A model generated the notes under the pieces. It was not told the origin of the DNA. It saw only the letters and a program-made list of their open reading frames with translations, and made no database searches. This document shows, piece after piece, positions 9,200 to 19,600 of a stretch of DNA of 64,000 bases. Each line of letters opens with the position of its first letter. Positions within the stretch are counted from its first letter, which is position 1. The position numbers and the translations under genes are program-made. Origin of the DNA: Bacteroidales bacterium (GTDB lineage Bacteria > Bacteroidota > Bacteroidia > Bacteroidales > Lentimicrobiaceae); the NCBI GenBank assembly GCA_016709025.1, contig JADJEQ010000028.1, positions 24,076 through 88,075 of the forward strand. The letters are read 5' to 3'.

Positions 9200-10090
9200 C
9201 TATTTATTGTCCGTTCTTTCAGGAATTATGCCTGTGTCTTTAAATACCGGATTTAAGGAATCATAATCAAGAATAAAATTCCTCAAACCCATGTTCCTTG
9301 CTACAAAGAAATTGGAAGAATCAACTCCGTATACAATTCTTCTCGAAACCAATCCCTTTTCCCTCAGCCATTGCATATGAGTTTCATCCACTTTGTTGAG
9401 GAAACCAGACAGGTAATCCGGCTTCAGGTTTTTGGGAATGATGCTGTATGTCCATTCTTTCCCTGAATTCAGCCCTTCAAGTGGGGTAATTATTTCGGGA
9501 TATCTTAATTCCATATAAAGATTAAACAGATAATCGGCGCTGGCCACAATCGCCGATTTTTCCATCCCGTACTTCCTGATGATTTCAACAATCTGATCCG
9601 CTTCTGTGAACCCAGTCAGTTTCATATCGATGTAGAAAATAAAATTGGTATGATGTTGGTCGAGAACCTCTTTCAACGTTGGCACGAGCCAGGGAGTAAC
9701 TTTCCCATTCTGGATGAATGGGAAGGTTTTCAGATCAAGGGTTGGTACATCCTGAATTTCGAATTCAGTCCCAAGCATCCGTCTGCAGTCAACATCGTGA
9801 AAAAGAATAAAATCACCACCGGCAGATTTGCGCAGGTCGAATTCCACTGCCCTGAAACCAAGCCTTTTTGCTTCACCAATGGATTCAAGGCTGTTTTCAG
9901 GGAATTTTCCAACTACGCCCCTGTGGGCAAAAAATATTACAGAATCTGCCGGATCCGGGAAAACAGTCACTCCTGCTTTACTTCCAAAGCCTCCGAAAGA
10001 AAAAACAAAAACCAGATAAATAATTACCGGAAAGGCAAATATGATCAGAAGCGTTTTCAGCAATTTACCGAATCCGGATGATTTGTTCAA
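9200..10090 (-). CDS. Glycerophosphodiester phosphodiesterase family protein
   Basis: 296 residues with an N-terminal membrane anchor (about 8-32). The GDPD TIM barrel has His56-Arg57 (FAHRG), PENS at 64-67, Glu83 and Asp85 (AVEFDL) and His98 (FHDVD), all catalytic or metal positions of the family. It hydrolyses glycerophosphodiesters to glycerol-3-phosphate and an alcohol. The start is TTG at 10090; a stop lies in frame just upstream and no early ATG exists. It is first gene of the operon with the LtaS-like protein, behind a -7 box at 10126. A periplasmic orientation is inferred from the anchor. Confidence 0.88.
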   Translation of the reverse strand: MNKSSGFGKLLKTLLIIFAFPVIIYLVFVFSFGGFGSKAGVTVFPDPADSVIFFAHRGVVGKFPENSLESIGEAKRLGFRAVEFDLRKSAGGDFILFHDVDCRRMLGTEFEIQDVPTLDLKTFPFIQNGKVTPWLVPTLKEVLDQHHTNFIFYIDMKLTGFTEADQIVEIIRKYGMEKSAIVASADYLFNLYMELRYPEIITPLEGLNSGKEWTYSIIPKNLKPDYLSGFLNKVDETHMQWLREKGLVSRRIVYGVDSSNFFVARNMGLRNFILDYDSLNPVFKDTGIIPERTDNK

Positions 10091-10125
10091 AATGGCTTAT
10101 ATAAATGGATTTCCCTTTTCAGGGA

Positions 10126-10133
10126 CAAAGATA
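10126..10133 (-). promoter_or_regulatory. -7 promoter box for GDPD-LtaS operon
   Basis: TATCTTTG on the minus strand, 36 nt upstream of the TTG start at 10090. Matches TAnnTTTG. Confidence 0.6.
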
Positions 10134-10465
10134 GGGAATATAAGAATGTTTGATGATTTCTGATGGCAGTATTGAGACGCTGACTTACGAATGACGATTG
10201 ACGATTGACGAATCTGAATTGAGTAGTATTCAACAAAGAAATAGAAACTAAATAATTGGCTAATCAACTAATCGGCTAATTTGCTAATCTGCTAATCAAC
10301 TCAATTCTCACTACTCACTATTTTTTCTTTTCACTACTCATCTCTGTTATAAACCTGACAGGTCGGCCTTCGACAATGGTTCGACGAAAGCTCACCAACC
10401 AGCTCAGGCACCAGAAGAAGACCTGGTAGGTTTATTTTCTTTTCTCTCTTTTTCTTCACTATTCA
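10134..10465. other. Word-repeat spacer
   Basis: No gene. Contains TGACGAATGACGA-type words (10186-10215), GCTAATCTGCTAATC words (10255-10300), ACTCACTA and TTCACTATTCACT words, and the interrupted hairpin at 10351-10433. Confidence 0.7.
10351..10433. repeat. Interrupted AAACCTGACAGGT inverted repeat
   Basis: Arms AAACCTGACAGGTC (10351-10364) and GACCTGGTAGGTTT (10420-10433) are complementary except two positions and are followed by TATTTTC. The same arms and tail occur with a short 7-nt loop at 14287-14321. Here the loop is 55 nt. It could act as a terminator for the M20 gene that ends at 10466. Confidence 0.6.
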
Positions 10466-11677
10466 CTATTCACTCTCTTCACTCTTCACTGCCCCGAGTC
10501 CCCTGACCGCCATCCATGCCATCAACCCGGCACCGATTTCCAGGCTGTTTTCATCCACATCGAACTTGTCGGTGTGCAGATTGTGAACAATGCCCCGGCT
10601 TTCGTTGCGGATACCAAGCCGGTAAAAACAAGAAGGCACCAATTGTGAATAGTAAGCAAAATCCTCTGCAGTCATGCGCATATCAAGGTCAACCACATTT
10701 TCAGAACCCAGGAATTCTATCGCGAACTGCTTTGCATCGGCAGTTACTTTGTCATCATTCACAAGAAAAGGATAGCCTTTGTCGATAAAGACTTCACACT
10801 CACCCCCCATGCCTTCGGCGATGGAAGTAGCCATTTTCCTGATTTTTTGGTGTGCCATGGCGCGCCAGTTTTCATCGAAGGTACGCAGGGTACCGTCGAG
10901 TTTCACTTCGTTGGGAATGATATTGGTGCGTCCTTCAGCAATAAAACGACCGAACGACAACACGGCCGGTAGTTGCGGAGGCAGGTTGCGGCTGACGATC
11001 TGCTGAAGTGCAACCAGTATATGGGCGGCTATCAGCACTGGATCCACATTTAGTTCAGGAGTGCCGCCATGGCCGCCCTTACCTTTAACGGTGAGGTAAA
11101 CTTCATCGGTTGAGGCCATGTATTTCCCTGGTTTCATGCCTACTTTACCAGCTTCGAGCGTCGGCAATACGTGTTGACCATACATTTTTTCAGGTGCCGG
11201 GTTTACAAGTACCCCTTCCTTAATCATCATAGAGGCTCCCCCCGGGAAACGCTCCTCTGATGGCTGAAAGATCAGCTTAATGGACCCTTCAAATTCATTT
11301 TTCAGCTCATTCAGAATTTTAGAAGCTCCCAGCAGGCTGGTCATGTGCACATCGTGCCCACAGGCATGCATTACGCCGGGATTTTGTGAACAATATTCAA
11401 CCTGGTTCTTTTCAACAATGGGCAAAGCGTCCATGTCGGCGCGCAGGGCAATCACCCGGGAATCCGGATTCCGGCCCCTGATCAGCCCTACAATTCCGTG
11501 AACAGCAATGCCTGAAGTAAAAGGGATGCCATACTCCGTAAGCTTCGACTGAATGAATGCCGAGGTCTCTTTTTCCTGCATCGATAATTCAGGGTATGAA
11601 TGCAGGTGGCGACGGATGGCAATCAGTTCGGGCATCATGGTAGATGCTTTCTGTTTTATTGAGGTAAGCAGGTTCAT
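10466..11677 (-). CDS. M20-family amidohydrolase (hippurate/N-acyl amino acid hydrolase type)
   Basis: 403 residues, the usual length for the M20D group (AbgB, IAA-amino acid hydrolase, N-acyl-L-amino acid amidohydrolase). Metal ligands are visible: Cys106 and His108 in HACGHDVH, Glu141-Glu142 in QPSEER, His169 in YGQHV, and a C-terminal His near 377. A lid domain with KGKGGHGGTPE follows. It removes acyl groups from amino acids or small peptides in the cytosol; no signal peptide is present. It stands alone between repeat-rich spacers. The substrate cannot be told from sequence. Confidence 0.93.
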   Translation of the reverse strand: MNLLTSIKQKASTMMPELIAIRRHLHSYPELSMQEKETSAFIQSKLTEYGIPFTSGIAVHGIVGLIRGRNPDSRVIALRADMDALPIVEKNQVEYCSQNPGVMHACGHDVHMTSLLGASKILNELKNEFEGSIKLIFQPSEERFPGGASMMIKEGVLVNPAPEKMYGQHVLPTLEAGKVGMKPGKYMASTDEVYLTVKGKGGHGGTPELNVDPVLIAAHILVALQQIVSRNLPPQLPAVLSFGRFIAEGRTNIIPNEVKLDGTLRTFDENWRAMAHQKIRKMATSIAEGMGGECEVFIDKGYPFLVNDDKVTADAKQFAIEFLGSENVVDLDMRMTAEDFAYYSQLVPSCFYRLGIRNESRGIVHNLHTDKFDVDENSLEIGAGLMAWMAVRGLGAVKSEESE

Positions 11678-11684
11678 TTATGGG

Positions 11685-12063
11685 GAAGTTTCAGGGTTAC
11701 AGGGTTTCAGGGTTTTGGACCTCACCCCCCAACCCCCTCTCCAAGTGGCGAGGGGGAGCCGGAAGCTTGGTTATATTTTAAGGCTACAGGGTTACAACGT
11801 TACAAGGTTCAAGAGTTTCATGGTTACATAGTTCCAGGGTTCAAGAGTTCAAGGGTTTCAGGGTTTCTGAGTTACAGAATTACGGAATTACAGAATTACA
11901 AGGTTTCAAGGTTACAAAGTAGACTTTAGAAATTAGATATTAGATATTCACTCCTTTTCTTACTGATTTCTTGACTCTTAGTCACTAAGTCCTTCTCCCC
12001 TTCTCTCACTCTCCCACTCTCTCACTCTCCCACAATCCGAAATCCGAAATCCGAAATCCGAAA
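11685..12063. repeat. Word-repeat spacer (GGGTTTCAGGGTTACA type)
   Basis: No gene. From 11685 to 11925 the sequence is a chain of near-copies of words such as GGGTTACAGGGTTTCAGGG, GGTTCAAGAGTTC and GAATTACAGAATTAC. 11995-12030 repeats CTCTCACTCTCCCAC, and 12034-12063 repeats AATCCGAA four times up to the stop of the ABC transporter gene. Confidence 0.8.
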
Positions 12064-13887
12064 TCACTGCCCCATCGCCTGCAAATCATTCAACCTTTTA
12101 TAAACACCTTTGAGTGCCATCAGTTCATTGTGATTTCCACGTTCAACGATTTCCCCTTTTTGCATCACAATGATTTCATCGGCATGCTGGACAGTGGAAA
12201 GCCGGTGTGCGATAACCAGTGAAGTCCGGTTTTTCATCAGGTTCACCAAAGCATCCTGAACCAGGCGTTCCGACTCGGTATCGAGTGCTGAAGTAGCCTC
12301 ATCAAGTATCATCACAGGCGGGTTGCGCAAAACAGCCCTGGCTATGCTGATGCGCTGCCGCTGCCCGCCCGACATCTTGATGCCCCGGTCGCCAATGTTG
12401 GTTTCGTAACCTTCGGGCATCTGCATAATAAATTCGTGGGCGTTGGCAACCTTTGCCGCAGCAATCACATCCTCCCTCGTTACATTCTGCATTCCGAAAG
12501 TGATGTTATCGAACACGGTGGCATTAAACAAAATGGTTTCCTGTGAAACAATTCCCATCAATCCACGCACATCGCTGATTACAAAATCGCGGATGGGTGT
12601 ACCGTCGATTAATATTTCACCCTGCGTAACATCATAAAACCGCGGCAGCAGATCTGCCATGGTCGATTTGCCGGATCCGGAAGCACCCACCAGTGCGATG
12701 GATTTCCCTTTCGGGATTACCAGGTTGATGTTCTTAAGAACATCTTCCTGTTCGTAACGAAACCACACTTTGCGGTATTCAATCTGCTCTCTGAATTCCT
12801 TAACCGGAATGGCGTTCTCCTTTTCGGTGATGACTTCCTCGGCATTCAGTATCTGCTCAATCCGCTCAACGGATGCAGCACCCTTCTGCACATTATAAAC
12901 CGCGGTAGATAAGGCCTTGATGGGGTTGATGATCTGGGAAAATACCGTGATGTAAACGATAAAGATGGCGGCATCCATAGAAGACCCCGGCGATAAGATG
13001 ATCTTCCCTCCATACCAGATCACAAATACCGACACGGCGATGCCCATAAACTCACTCAACGGAGAAGCAAGGTCGCGTTTCCTGAACAACCTGACCATAA
13101 GTCGGTTGTATTTAAAATTGGTATCCTTAAAATTGGCATTGGCCCAGTCAATTGAATTGAAAGCCTTAATGTTACGCAAACCACTGATGGTTTCCTCAAT
13201 GTTTGAGAGCAATTCGCCCATTTTAATCTGCCCTTTGGCTGAGGTGCGTTTCAGGCTTCGGCCGATTCGGCCGATCAGCAATCCGCTCAGGGGAAGTAAA
13301 ACAATGACCATCAGTGTTAGCTCATAATTCATCATAAACAACGTAACCAGGTAGGCAATTATGGTAACCGGATCGCGGAACAGCATCTCCAGCGAACTCA
13401 AAACCGACCATTCCACTTCCTGCACATCGGTGGTCATCCGGGAGATGATATCGCCCTTCTTTTTTTCAGAGTAATAAGAAAGTGGCAGTATCAGAATCTT
13501 GTGATACAAGGCATTGCGAATATCCCTGACCACGCCATTGCGTACTTCGGCGATGTAATACATGGCCAGGTAACGGAACAGGTTTTTTAGGAAGAATACA
13601 GATACGATGACTACACAAATATAGGCGAGCGTAGTAAGTTCCCCATGCTGCTCAATCAGGTTGCCGATCTGGTAATACAAATTCTCCTTCACCGAATTAA
13701 AACTCCATTCAAAATCAGGAGGAACCAAAACGGGTTTTTCAAGTTTAAACAGGATGTTGAGCACCGGGATGACTGCAGCAAAAGAAACCAGTGAGAATGC
13801 AACACTGATGATATTGAAAAGGATATTCAGCAACGCAAACCCCCAGTAGGGAATGGCATAGCGCAGCACTTTCAGAAGGTTTTTCAT
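12064..13887 (-). CDS. MsbA-like ABC exporter (fused permease-ATPase)
   Basis: 607 residues. A six-helix exporter membrane domain (about 1-340) is followed by the ATPase: Walker A GASGSGKST with Lys407, Q-loop VSQE, signature MSGGQRQR, Walker B VMILDEATSALD near 527 and H-loop VIAHRLS. Half-transporters of this kind dimerise and flip lipids (MsbA moves lipid A) or export drugs. The signature has Met in place of the usual Leu, seen in many MsbA relatives. It is a single gene with its own -7 box at 13925. The lipid role is likely but not proven. Confidence 0.92.
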   Translation of the reverse strand: MKNLLKVLRYAIPYWGFALLNILFNIISVAFSLVSFAAVIPVLNILFKLEKPVLVPPDFEWSFNSVKENLYYQIGNLIEQHGELTTLAYICVVIVSVFFLKNLFRYLAMYYIAEVRNGVVRDIRNALYHKILILPLSYYSEKKKGDIISRMTTDVQEVEWSVLSSLEMLFRDPVTIIAYLVTLFMMNYELTLMVIVLLPLSGLLIGRIGRSLKRTSAKGQIKMGELLSNIEETISGLRNIKAFNSIDWANANFKDTNFKYNRLMVRLFRKRDLASPLSEFMGIAVSVFVIWYGGKIILSPGSSMDAAIFIVYITVFSQIINPIKALSTAVYNVQKGAASVERIEQILNAEEVITEKENAIPVKEFREQIEYRKVWFRYEQEDVLKNINLVIPKGKSIALVGASGSGKSTMADLLPRFYDVTQGEILIDGTPIRDFVISDVRGLMGIVSQETILFNATVFDNITFGMQNVTREDVIAAAKVANAHEFIMQMPEGYETNIGDRGIKMSGGQRQRISIARAVLRNPPVMILDEATSALDTESERLVQDALVNLMKNRTSLVIAHRLSTVQHADEIIVMQKGEIVERGNHNELMALKGVYKRLNDLQAMGQ

Positions 13888-13924
13888 TTTTATCTTTTCA
13901 GGAGACCCTGTCTTTAATAACTGA

Positions 13925-13932
13925 CAAAGATA
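13925..13932 (-). promoter_or_regulatory. -7 promoter box for MsbA-like gene
   Basis: TATCTTTG on the minus strand, 38 nt upstream of the ATG at 13887. Confidence 0.6.
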
Positions 13933-14511
13933 AGCGGTTAGTATGAATGATAATTTCCAAATTATAATTTCTAATTTCTAATTGTCTAATATCTAATGTC
14001 AAAACTGGCTGGAATTCTGTATAAAAAGTTCCAAACATTCAACTGGTTTTATGAGCAATTCAAGGCCGGCTGGTTTCTATTTACAATTCGGGAAATTTTC
14101 ATTTTGGGAATGACAGTTGTACGCATGCATTGCATCTCGGCCAGCAAAAATCAATCAATAATTTATCTTTTGAATCTTCGCAATCTTCCCATCATTTTCT
14201 CCCGTTACTTTTCCAGAATTTTCCACTTCTCACTCTTTCACTCTTTACTTTTCTTCAATATCACTTCACATCTCATTTTTCTATTAAAACCTAACAGGTT
14301 AGAAGAAAACCTGTTAGGTTTATTTTCATTTCTAACTTTTTAATTTTCATGCACAAGTTTTCACTTTTCACTCTTCACTCTTCACTTTTTTTTCACTCTT
14401 CACTTTTCACTTTTCACGGGGGGTTTTTTTCATCTCAGTTCTTCACTCTTTCACTTTTCACTTTTCACTCTTTCACTTTTCACTTTCTTCGCTTTGAGCT
14501 TGCTTAATCCT
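13933..14511. other. Pyrimidine-rich spacer between divergent genes
   Basis: No supported gene; an open frame at 13996-14343 has no family features. 14345-14490 is almost entirely CACTTTTCACTCTTCAC words. A perfect hairpin lies at 14287-14321. Confidence 0.7.
14287..14321. repeat. Perfect 14-bp AAACCTAACAGGTT hairpin
   Basis: Arms AAACCTAACAGGTT (14287-14300) and AACCTGTTAGGTTT (14308-14321) have a 7-nt AGAAGAA loop, then TATTTTC. It is related to 10351-10433. It lies between divergent genes, so a terminator role is not obvious. Confidence 0.75.
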
Positions 14512-14519
14512 TACCTTTG
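14512..14519 (+). promoter_or_regulatory. -7 promoter box for rbfA
   Basis: TACCTTTG with only 4 nt between its last base and the ATG at 14524. If used, the transcript starts at or within a few bases of the start codon, so rbfA would be leaderless. Confidence 0.55.
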
Positions 14520-14523
14520 CAGC

Positions 14524-14862
14524 ATGGAAACCAAACGTCAGCAAAAAATTTCGAGGTTACTGCAAAAAGACCTGGGCGAAATATTCAGGTTAATGGCACA
14601 CGACCACCTTCGCGGATACCTTATCACGGTAACCCGGGTAAATATTACACCCGACATGTCTATCGCCAGGGTTTTTCTCAGCCTTTTCGGACCTGGAGAA
14701 AAACAGGAAATCTTTAAAAGCATCAACAAACAAAAGAAAGAGATCAGGCACCAGTTGGGTATCCGGGTGAAAGGTCAGTTGAGGATTATTCCCGATCTTG
14801 AATTTGTGGTTGATGATTCCCTTGATTACATCGAGAATATCGAAAAGCTGTTGAATACCTGA
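14524..14862 (+). CDS. rbfA: Ribosome-binding factor A
   Basis: 112 residues, normal length for RbfA, a small KH-like protein that binds the 30S subunit and helps mature the 5' end of 16S rRNA, especially in the cold. Family blocks are visible: RQQKISRLLQKDLGEIF at the start, ITVTRVNITPDMSIARVFLSLF in the middle and LRIIPDLEFVVDDSLDYIENIEKLL at the end. The start was moved to the ATG at 14524, since the upstream extension overlaps the promoter box. The LolC/E-like permease follows 91 nt downstream, a pairing often seen in Bacteroidota. Confidence 0.93.
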   Translation: METKRQQKISRLLQKDLGEIFRLMAHDHLRGYLITVTRVNITPDMSIARVFLSLFGPGEKQEIFKSINKQKKEIRHQLGIRVKGQLRIIPDLEFVVDDSLDYIENIEKLLNT

Positions 14863-14953
14863 GCTTTGCGAATGATATTCAGCATGAAATCCAATATTCA
14901 GAATTCAAGAATCATATCCACCGGCAAATCCTTCTAACCCCAGACATCATCCT

Positions 14954-16195
14954 TTGAAACTTCCGCTTTACATAGCCTGGCGCTACCTGAAATCGAAGAA
15001 GTCGCACAATGTGATCAATATAATATCCGGCATTTCAGTGGCAGGTGTTACCATCGGCACCATGGCTCTGATCGTTGTTTTGTCGGTATTCAATGGGTTC
15101 GAAAGCCTGGTTATTTCTCTTTTCAATAGTTTCGATCCACCCATAAAGGTTAGCCCGGCCAAAGGCAAAACTTTCGATTCCAAAACCTACCCCTGGGAAA
15201 AAATTTCAGGCATACAGGGTGTTAAGGCCCAGACTGCCGTTATTGAAGAAAAAGCACTGTTGCGTTATGGCAAAGCCCAGTTCCTGGTTACCCTGAAAGG
15301 AGTTGATTCAACTTACACTACATGGACCGGACTCGACAGCATGATAACTGCAGGGAGTCTGATGCTTGAGTTTAACGGACAACCTTTCGCAGTGGTAGGC
15401 CAGGGAGTTGCCTATTATCTTGGAGTGAACCCCGACGACTACGAAAGCTTTATAGAAGCCTATGCCCCTCGCCGCACCGGAAAAATCGGGGCAAACCCTG
15501 ACCAGGCCTTTAACCGGATCGACATCAGACCATCCGGAATATTTTCAGTACAACAGGATTTTGATACAAAATATGTGATTGTGCCCCTGAGCTTTTCGAG
15601 AGAATTATTCGATTACACCACTGAGGTAACCTCCGTGGAAATCGCCCTTTCGCAAGCAGAAGGCTTTGAAGTTTCACAAGACAAAATAAAACAGGCACTG
15701 GGGCCGGAATATGTCGTTAAAAACCGGTTTGAACAACAGGAAACCCTTTACCGCATCATGCACTCAGAGAAATGGGCTATTTTCCTGATCCTTTCCTTTA
15801 TCCTGATCATCGCAACATTCAATGTTATTGGTTCTCTATCAATGCTGATCCTCGACAAGAAAAAAGACATCGCAATTCTGCATAGCCTGGGTGCCGATAA
15901 CCGGCTGATAAAAAGGATTTTTCTTACCGAGGGCATCCTCGTCTCGCTGAGTGGTGCCATGGCAGGGCTTTTCCTGGGAGCCCTGATCTGTGTTATCCAG
16001 CAGCAGTTCGGGTTGGTAAAAATCAATGCTGAAGGCGGCTCTTTCCTCATCGATTCTTACCCTGTGTTGATGCAACTCCCTGACTTCATTTTTGTTTTTC
16101 TCACCGTTTCACTGATCGGTCTGCTGGCTGCCTGGATTCCCGTGCGTAACCTGGGGAAAATTGATTCCAGGGTGGCTGCAATGCACTCTCGTTAG
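14954..16195 (+). CDS. LolC/LolE-type FtsX-like ABC permease
   Basis: 413 residues. It has one N-terminal membrane helix (about 22-45), a large periplasmic MacB-like domain (about 46-270), then three helices (about 270-395) of the FtsX fold. This is the membrane part of lipoprotein-releasing or MacB-like complexes, which pull lipoproteins out of the inner membrane; the ATPase is not adjacent. The start is TTG at 14954, because KLPLYIAWRYLKSKKSHNVINIIS is the typical N-terminus of this group and no nearby ATG fits. It is in the same direction as rbfA. Confidence 0.88.
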   Translation: MKLPLYIAWRYLKSKKSHNVINIISGISVAGVTIGTMALIVVLSVFNGFESLVISLFNSFDPPIKVSPAKGKTFDSKTYPWEKISGIQGVKAQTAVIEEKALLRYGKAQFLVTLKGVDSTYTTWTGLDSMITAGSLMLEFNGQPFAVVGQGVAYYLGVNPDDYESFIEAYAPRRTGKIGANPDQAFNRIDIRPSGIFSVQQDFDTKYVIVPLSFSRELFDYTTEVTSVEIALSQAEGFEVSQDKIKQALGPEYVVKNRFEQQETLYRIMHSEKWAIFLILSFILIIATFNVIGSLSMLILDKKKDIAILHSLGADNRLIKRIFLTEGILVSLSGAMAGLFLGALICVIQQQFGLVKINAEGGSFLIDSYPVLMQLPDFIFVFLTVSLIGLLAAWIPVRNLGKIDSRVAAMHSR

Positions 16196-16526
16196 TTTCA
16201 GGTAAAAAGTCTAAAGTAAAATCCCTTTTCATAGAAGAGCTGCTATTTTCAATTTTTTGGAAAAACAACAAACCCATGGTAAAGTCCCGTTTTTTACCAG
16301 GGCCGGATTTATGAAAGCAAGTAAAACCTTGACCATTATTATTTTCACTTCCAGGCAACTAAAACTAAATTTCAGTGTCATAACCCAATGGTTTATCCTG
16401 AATGTTTTTAAAAAAATTATAAAAGATCTTTTCGGGAAACCCATTATTTTTGTGCTTAACTGCAATAAAGATTGCAACTCATGTTCAATCAGCTGGTTAT
16501 GTAAACACTTTTTTTTATCTAAAAAG
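16196..16526. other. Intergenic region
   Basis: No supported gene; open frames on both strands here lack family features. Immediately after the TAG stop at 16193-16195 comes TTTCAGGTAAAAAGTCTAAAG, a decayed left end of the TGTCAAG element. No terminator hairpin was recognised. Confidence 0.55.
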
Positions 16527-16556
16527 TTGGATTGATCTGATTAATAATTAGTTTTG
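16527..16556 (+). promoter_or_regulatory. Promoter of the C25 protease operon
   Basis: TTG at 16527-16529 and TAGTTTTG at 16549-16556 with 19-bp spacing, a good match to the Bacteroidota -33/-7 promoter. The leader before the ATG at 16616 is about 55 nt. Confidence 0.65.
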
Positions 16557-16615
16557 TGGGTTACATTGTTGGCCGGGAGGCTATTAATCACATTATCAAC
16601 AAAGGTACAATTACC

Positions 16616-19600
16616 ATGAAAAAAGCATTACTCATCAACGCAGGTATTTCTGTGTTGTTTTCATTTCTATTCCTTACCTGCACCAGTTCATTCGCTCAGG
16701 TAGTGTTGAATCAAAACGGTAAAACCGGAATATCGGTTGAGCGGAGTGATTTCACCGGAATTCTGGTTAAAAACAATCTGGCCGGGCTTAACCAGATGGA
16801 TGTAACCACTGAAGCCGGAAACTTCACAGAGTTGTCTGCTGCAGGTTACACATATTCGCAGGAAACCGGCTTCCCGAAACTACCGGTTATGCGCCGGCTA
16901 ATTGAAATTCCGGTTGGTGCCACTCTTGAAGTTGAGGTAATTTCCTCCGAAACAAAAGAATTCAGCCTCACTGACCTCGGCATACAGAATCGCTTGATGC
17001 CGGCCCAGGCACCGGTAGCAAAAAGCAGTAAGGGTAAACTTCCTTTTGAAATCAACAATGAGGTATACAGCCGTGACCGCTTCTACGGAAAACCGCTTGC
17101 AACAGCCGAAATCATCGGTTTTATGCGTGGAACACGCATGGCCCGTATCGAAATCTCACCGGTTGAATACAACCCGGTTAGAGGCAGCATAAGGGTGAGC
17201 GACAATGTGGTTGTGAAGATAACCTTCAAAAACGGCAACTATTCAGAAACCCAATATTTGAAGGAGAAAACCCGCTCTCCCTATTTCAACGGATTTGAAA
17301 ACTCAATGCTGAACAACCTTCAGGTAGGCAACGGCTCACGTGAAAACTTCACCCGTTACCCTGTAAAATATGTAATTGTTTCTGACCCGATGTTTCACGA
17401 TGCTTTACAGCCACTCATTGACTGGAAAATCAGGAAGGGATTTACCGTGGTTGAAGCCTATACCAATGAATCCAATGTTGGTACTACCACAAGTTCTATT
17501 AAAAATTATCTGCAAGGTCTCTACAATGCCGGAACTCCTGATGATCCTTCTCCTACCTTCGTTTTGTTTGTTGGTGATGTTGCACAGATTCCGGCTTTCA
17601 GCCAGGGCGGCCATGTTTCTGACCTCTATTATTGTGAATACACCAACGATCATATTCCCGAAATGTTTTACGGACGTTTTTCGGCAACCAATGTAACCCA
17701 ATTGCAACCTCAGATTGATAAAACCCTGATGTATGAGCAATATCAGTTCCCCGATCCATCATTCTTAGGTGAATGTGTTATGGTTTCAGGCGTTGATGGC
17801 AGCTATGCCCCAATACACGGAAACGGACAGATCAATTACGGTACCGATAACTACTTTAACGAAGCACATGGTCTGCAGAGTCACACTTACCTCTACCCTG
17901 CTTCCGGTAGTTCCGGCGCAGCGATTATTCAAAATGTCAGCGATGGACTCGCATATGGCAATTACACTGCTCATGGAAGTTCAAGCGGCTGGGCTGATCC
18001 GTCTTTCGAAATTTCAGATATCCCCGGTTTGCAGAACAATGGAAAATACCCGTTGCTGGTTGGCAATTGTTGTCTCACCAGTACATACAACACCAATTGC
18101 TTTGGCGAGGAACTTTTGAGGGCTGCCAACAAAGGCGCAGTAGGATATATCGGCGCTTCGAACAGTTCATACTGGGATGAAGATTTTTATTTTGGGGTTG
18201 GGGTGAAGGATATTGTTCTTAATCCCGTTTATGACGGTGTCTCTGATGGCAGCTATGACCTTGCTTTCCACGATCATGGCGAAGCATTCTCCGAATGGTA
18301 TACTACCCAGGCGCAAATGCTCTTCTCCGGCAATCTGGCCGTAACCGAAGGCTCACCCGGTTCAATGATTTATTACTGGGAAATATACTGCCTCATGGGC
18401 GACCCATCGCTTATGATCTATTTCGGGGTTCCCGATGCAATGACAGTTTCATATGAACCACTTATGCCGCTGCAATCCACCGAATTTACTGTTAATGCGG
18501 CGCCATATGCCTATGTGGCCATTTCAAAGGATGGCGTACTTTATGGAACTGCACTTGCCGATGAATTCGGTGTAGCGGTAGTTGCACTTGATCCGATTTC
18601 AGTCCCCGGTGATGCCCAGATTATTGTTACTGCTCAGAATATGCAACCTTACATAGGATCAGTTATCGTAGCTTCACCCGAAGGACCTTATATCCTGATG
18701 CAATCACAATTGGTAAATGATGAGAATGCCAATAACAACCAGGTTCCTGAATATGCTGAATCGTTTGGGTTTAATATGGCATTAAAAAATGTCGGTAACT
18801 CAGCAGGCACCAACCTTACAGTAACCCTTACCAGCCCCAGTGAATATGTAGAAGTTAAGGAAGCCATTGAATCATGGCCGGATATTGCACCGGGTGAAAT
18901 TGTTAATCTTGATTATGCCTTTGAGGTAACTAATGACGAATGGCTGCCTGATCAGCATCCCGCAGTTTTTACCCTCGAAATCACCGATGGCACTGAAACC
19001 TGGATTTCAAACTTTACGCTGAAATTAAACTCCCCTGAACTTCATGCAGCTCCTCTTATCATTGATGATTACCTGAATGGTTCAGGCAATGGAAACGGCA
19101 GGCTCGATCCGGGCGAAAATGTGGTAATTTCTATCCCGGTTAACAACGAGGGTCATTGCGAAGCTCCGGAAACTGTTTCACATTTATTTACCAACAGCGA
19201 AGGCATCGGTATTGATTTTATTGAATACCAGATTGGGAATATCCCCGGTAACGGAAACAACCTGAATGCTTTGTACAATGTCTCGGTTAGCCCGGATCTT
19301 GAAATCGGTACCATCATCAATCTTTACTTCGCCGCAGCTTCAGGTTTATACAATGCTTCAGCCGTATACCCCTCCGCAGTCGGATTGATCGTTGAGGATT
19401 TTGAAACCGGCGACTTTTCAGCCTACAACTGGGTGAATACCAGTTCTTCACCATGGAGCGTTGTATCATCTGCTTATAATGGTGGTCTTTACTCCGCAAA
19501 ATCGGGTGCCATTGGTCACAGTGCCAGTACAACTCTTCAGATTACCATGGATGTAGCCACAAACGACGATATCACTTTTGCAAGGAAGGTTTCGACCGAA

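Noticed and set aside
13996..14343. 115-residue frame between the ABC exporter and rbfA
   Set aside because: It runs through the hairpin and pyrimidine-rich words, and no domain, promoter or signal is visible.
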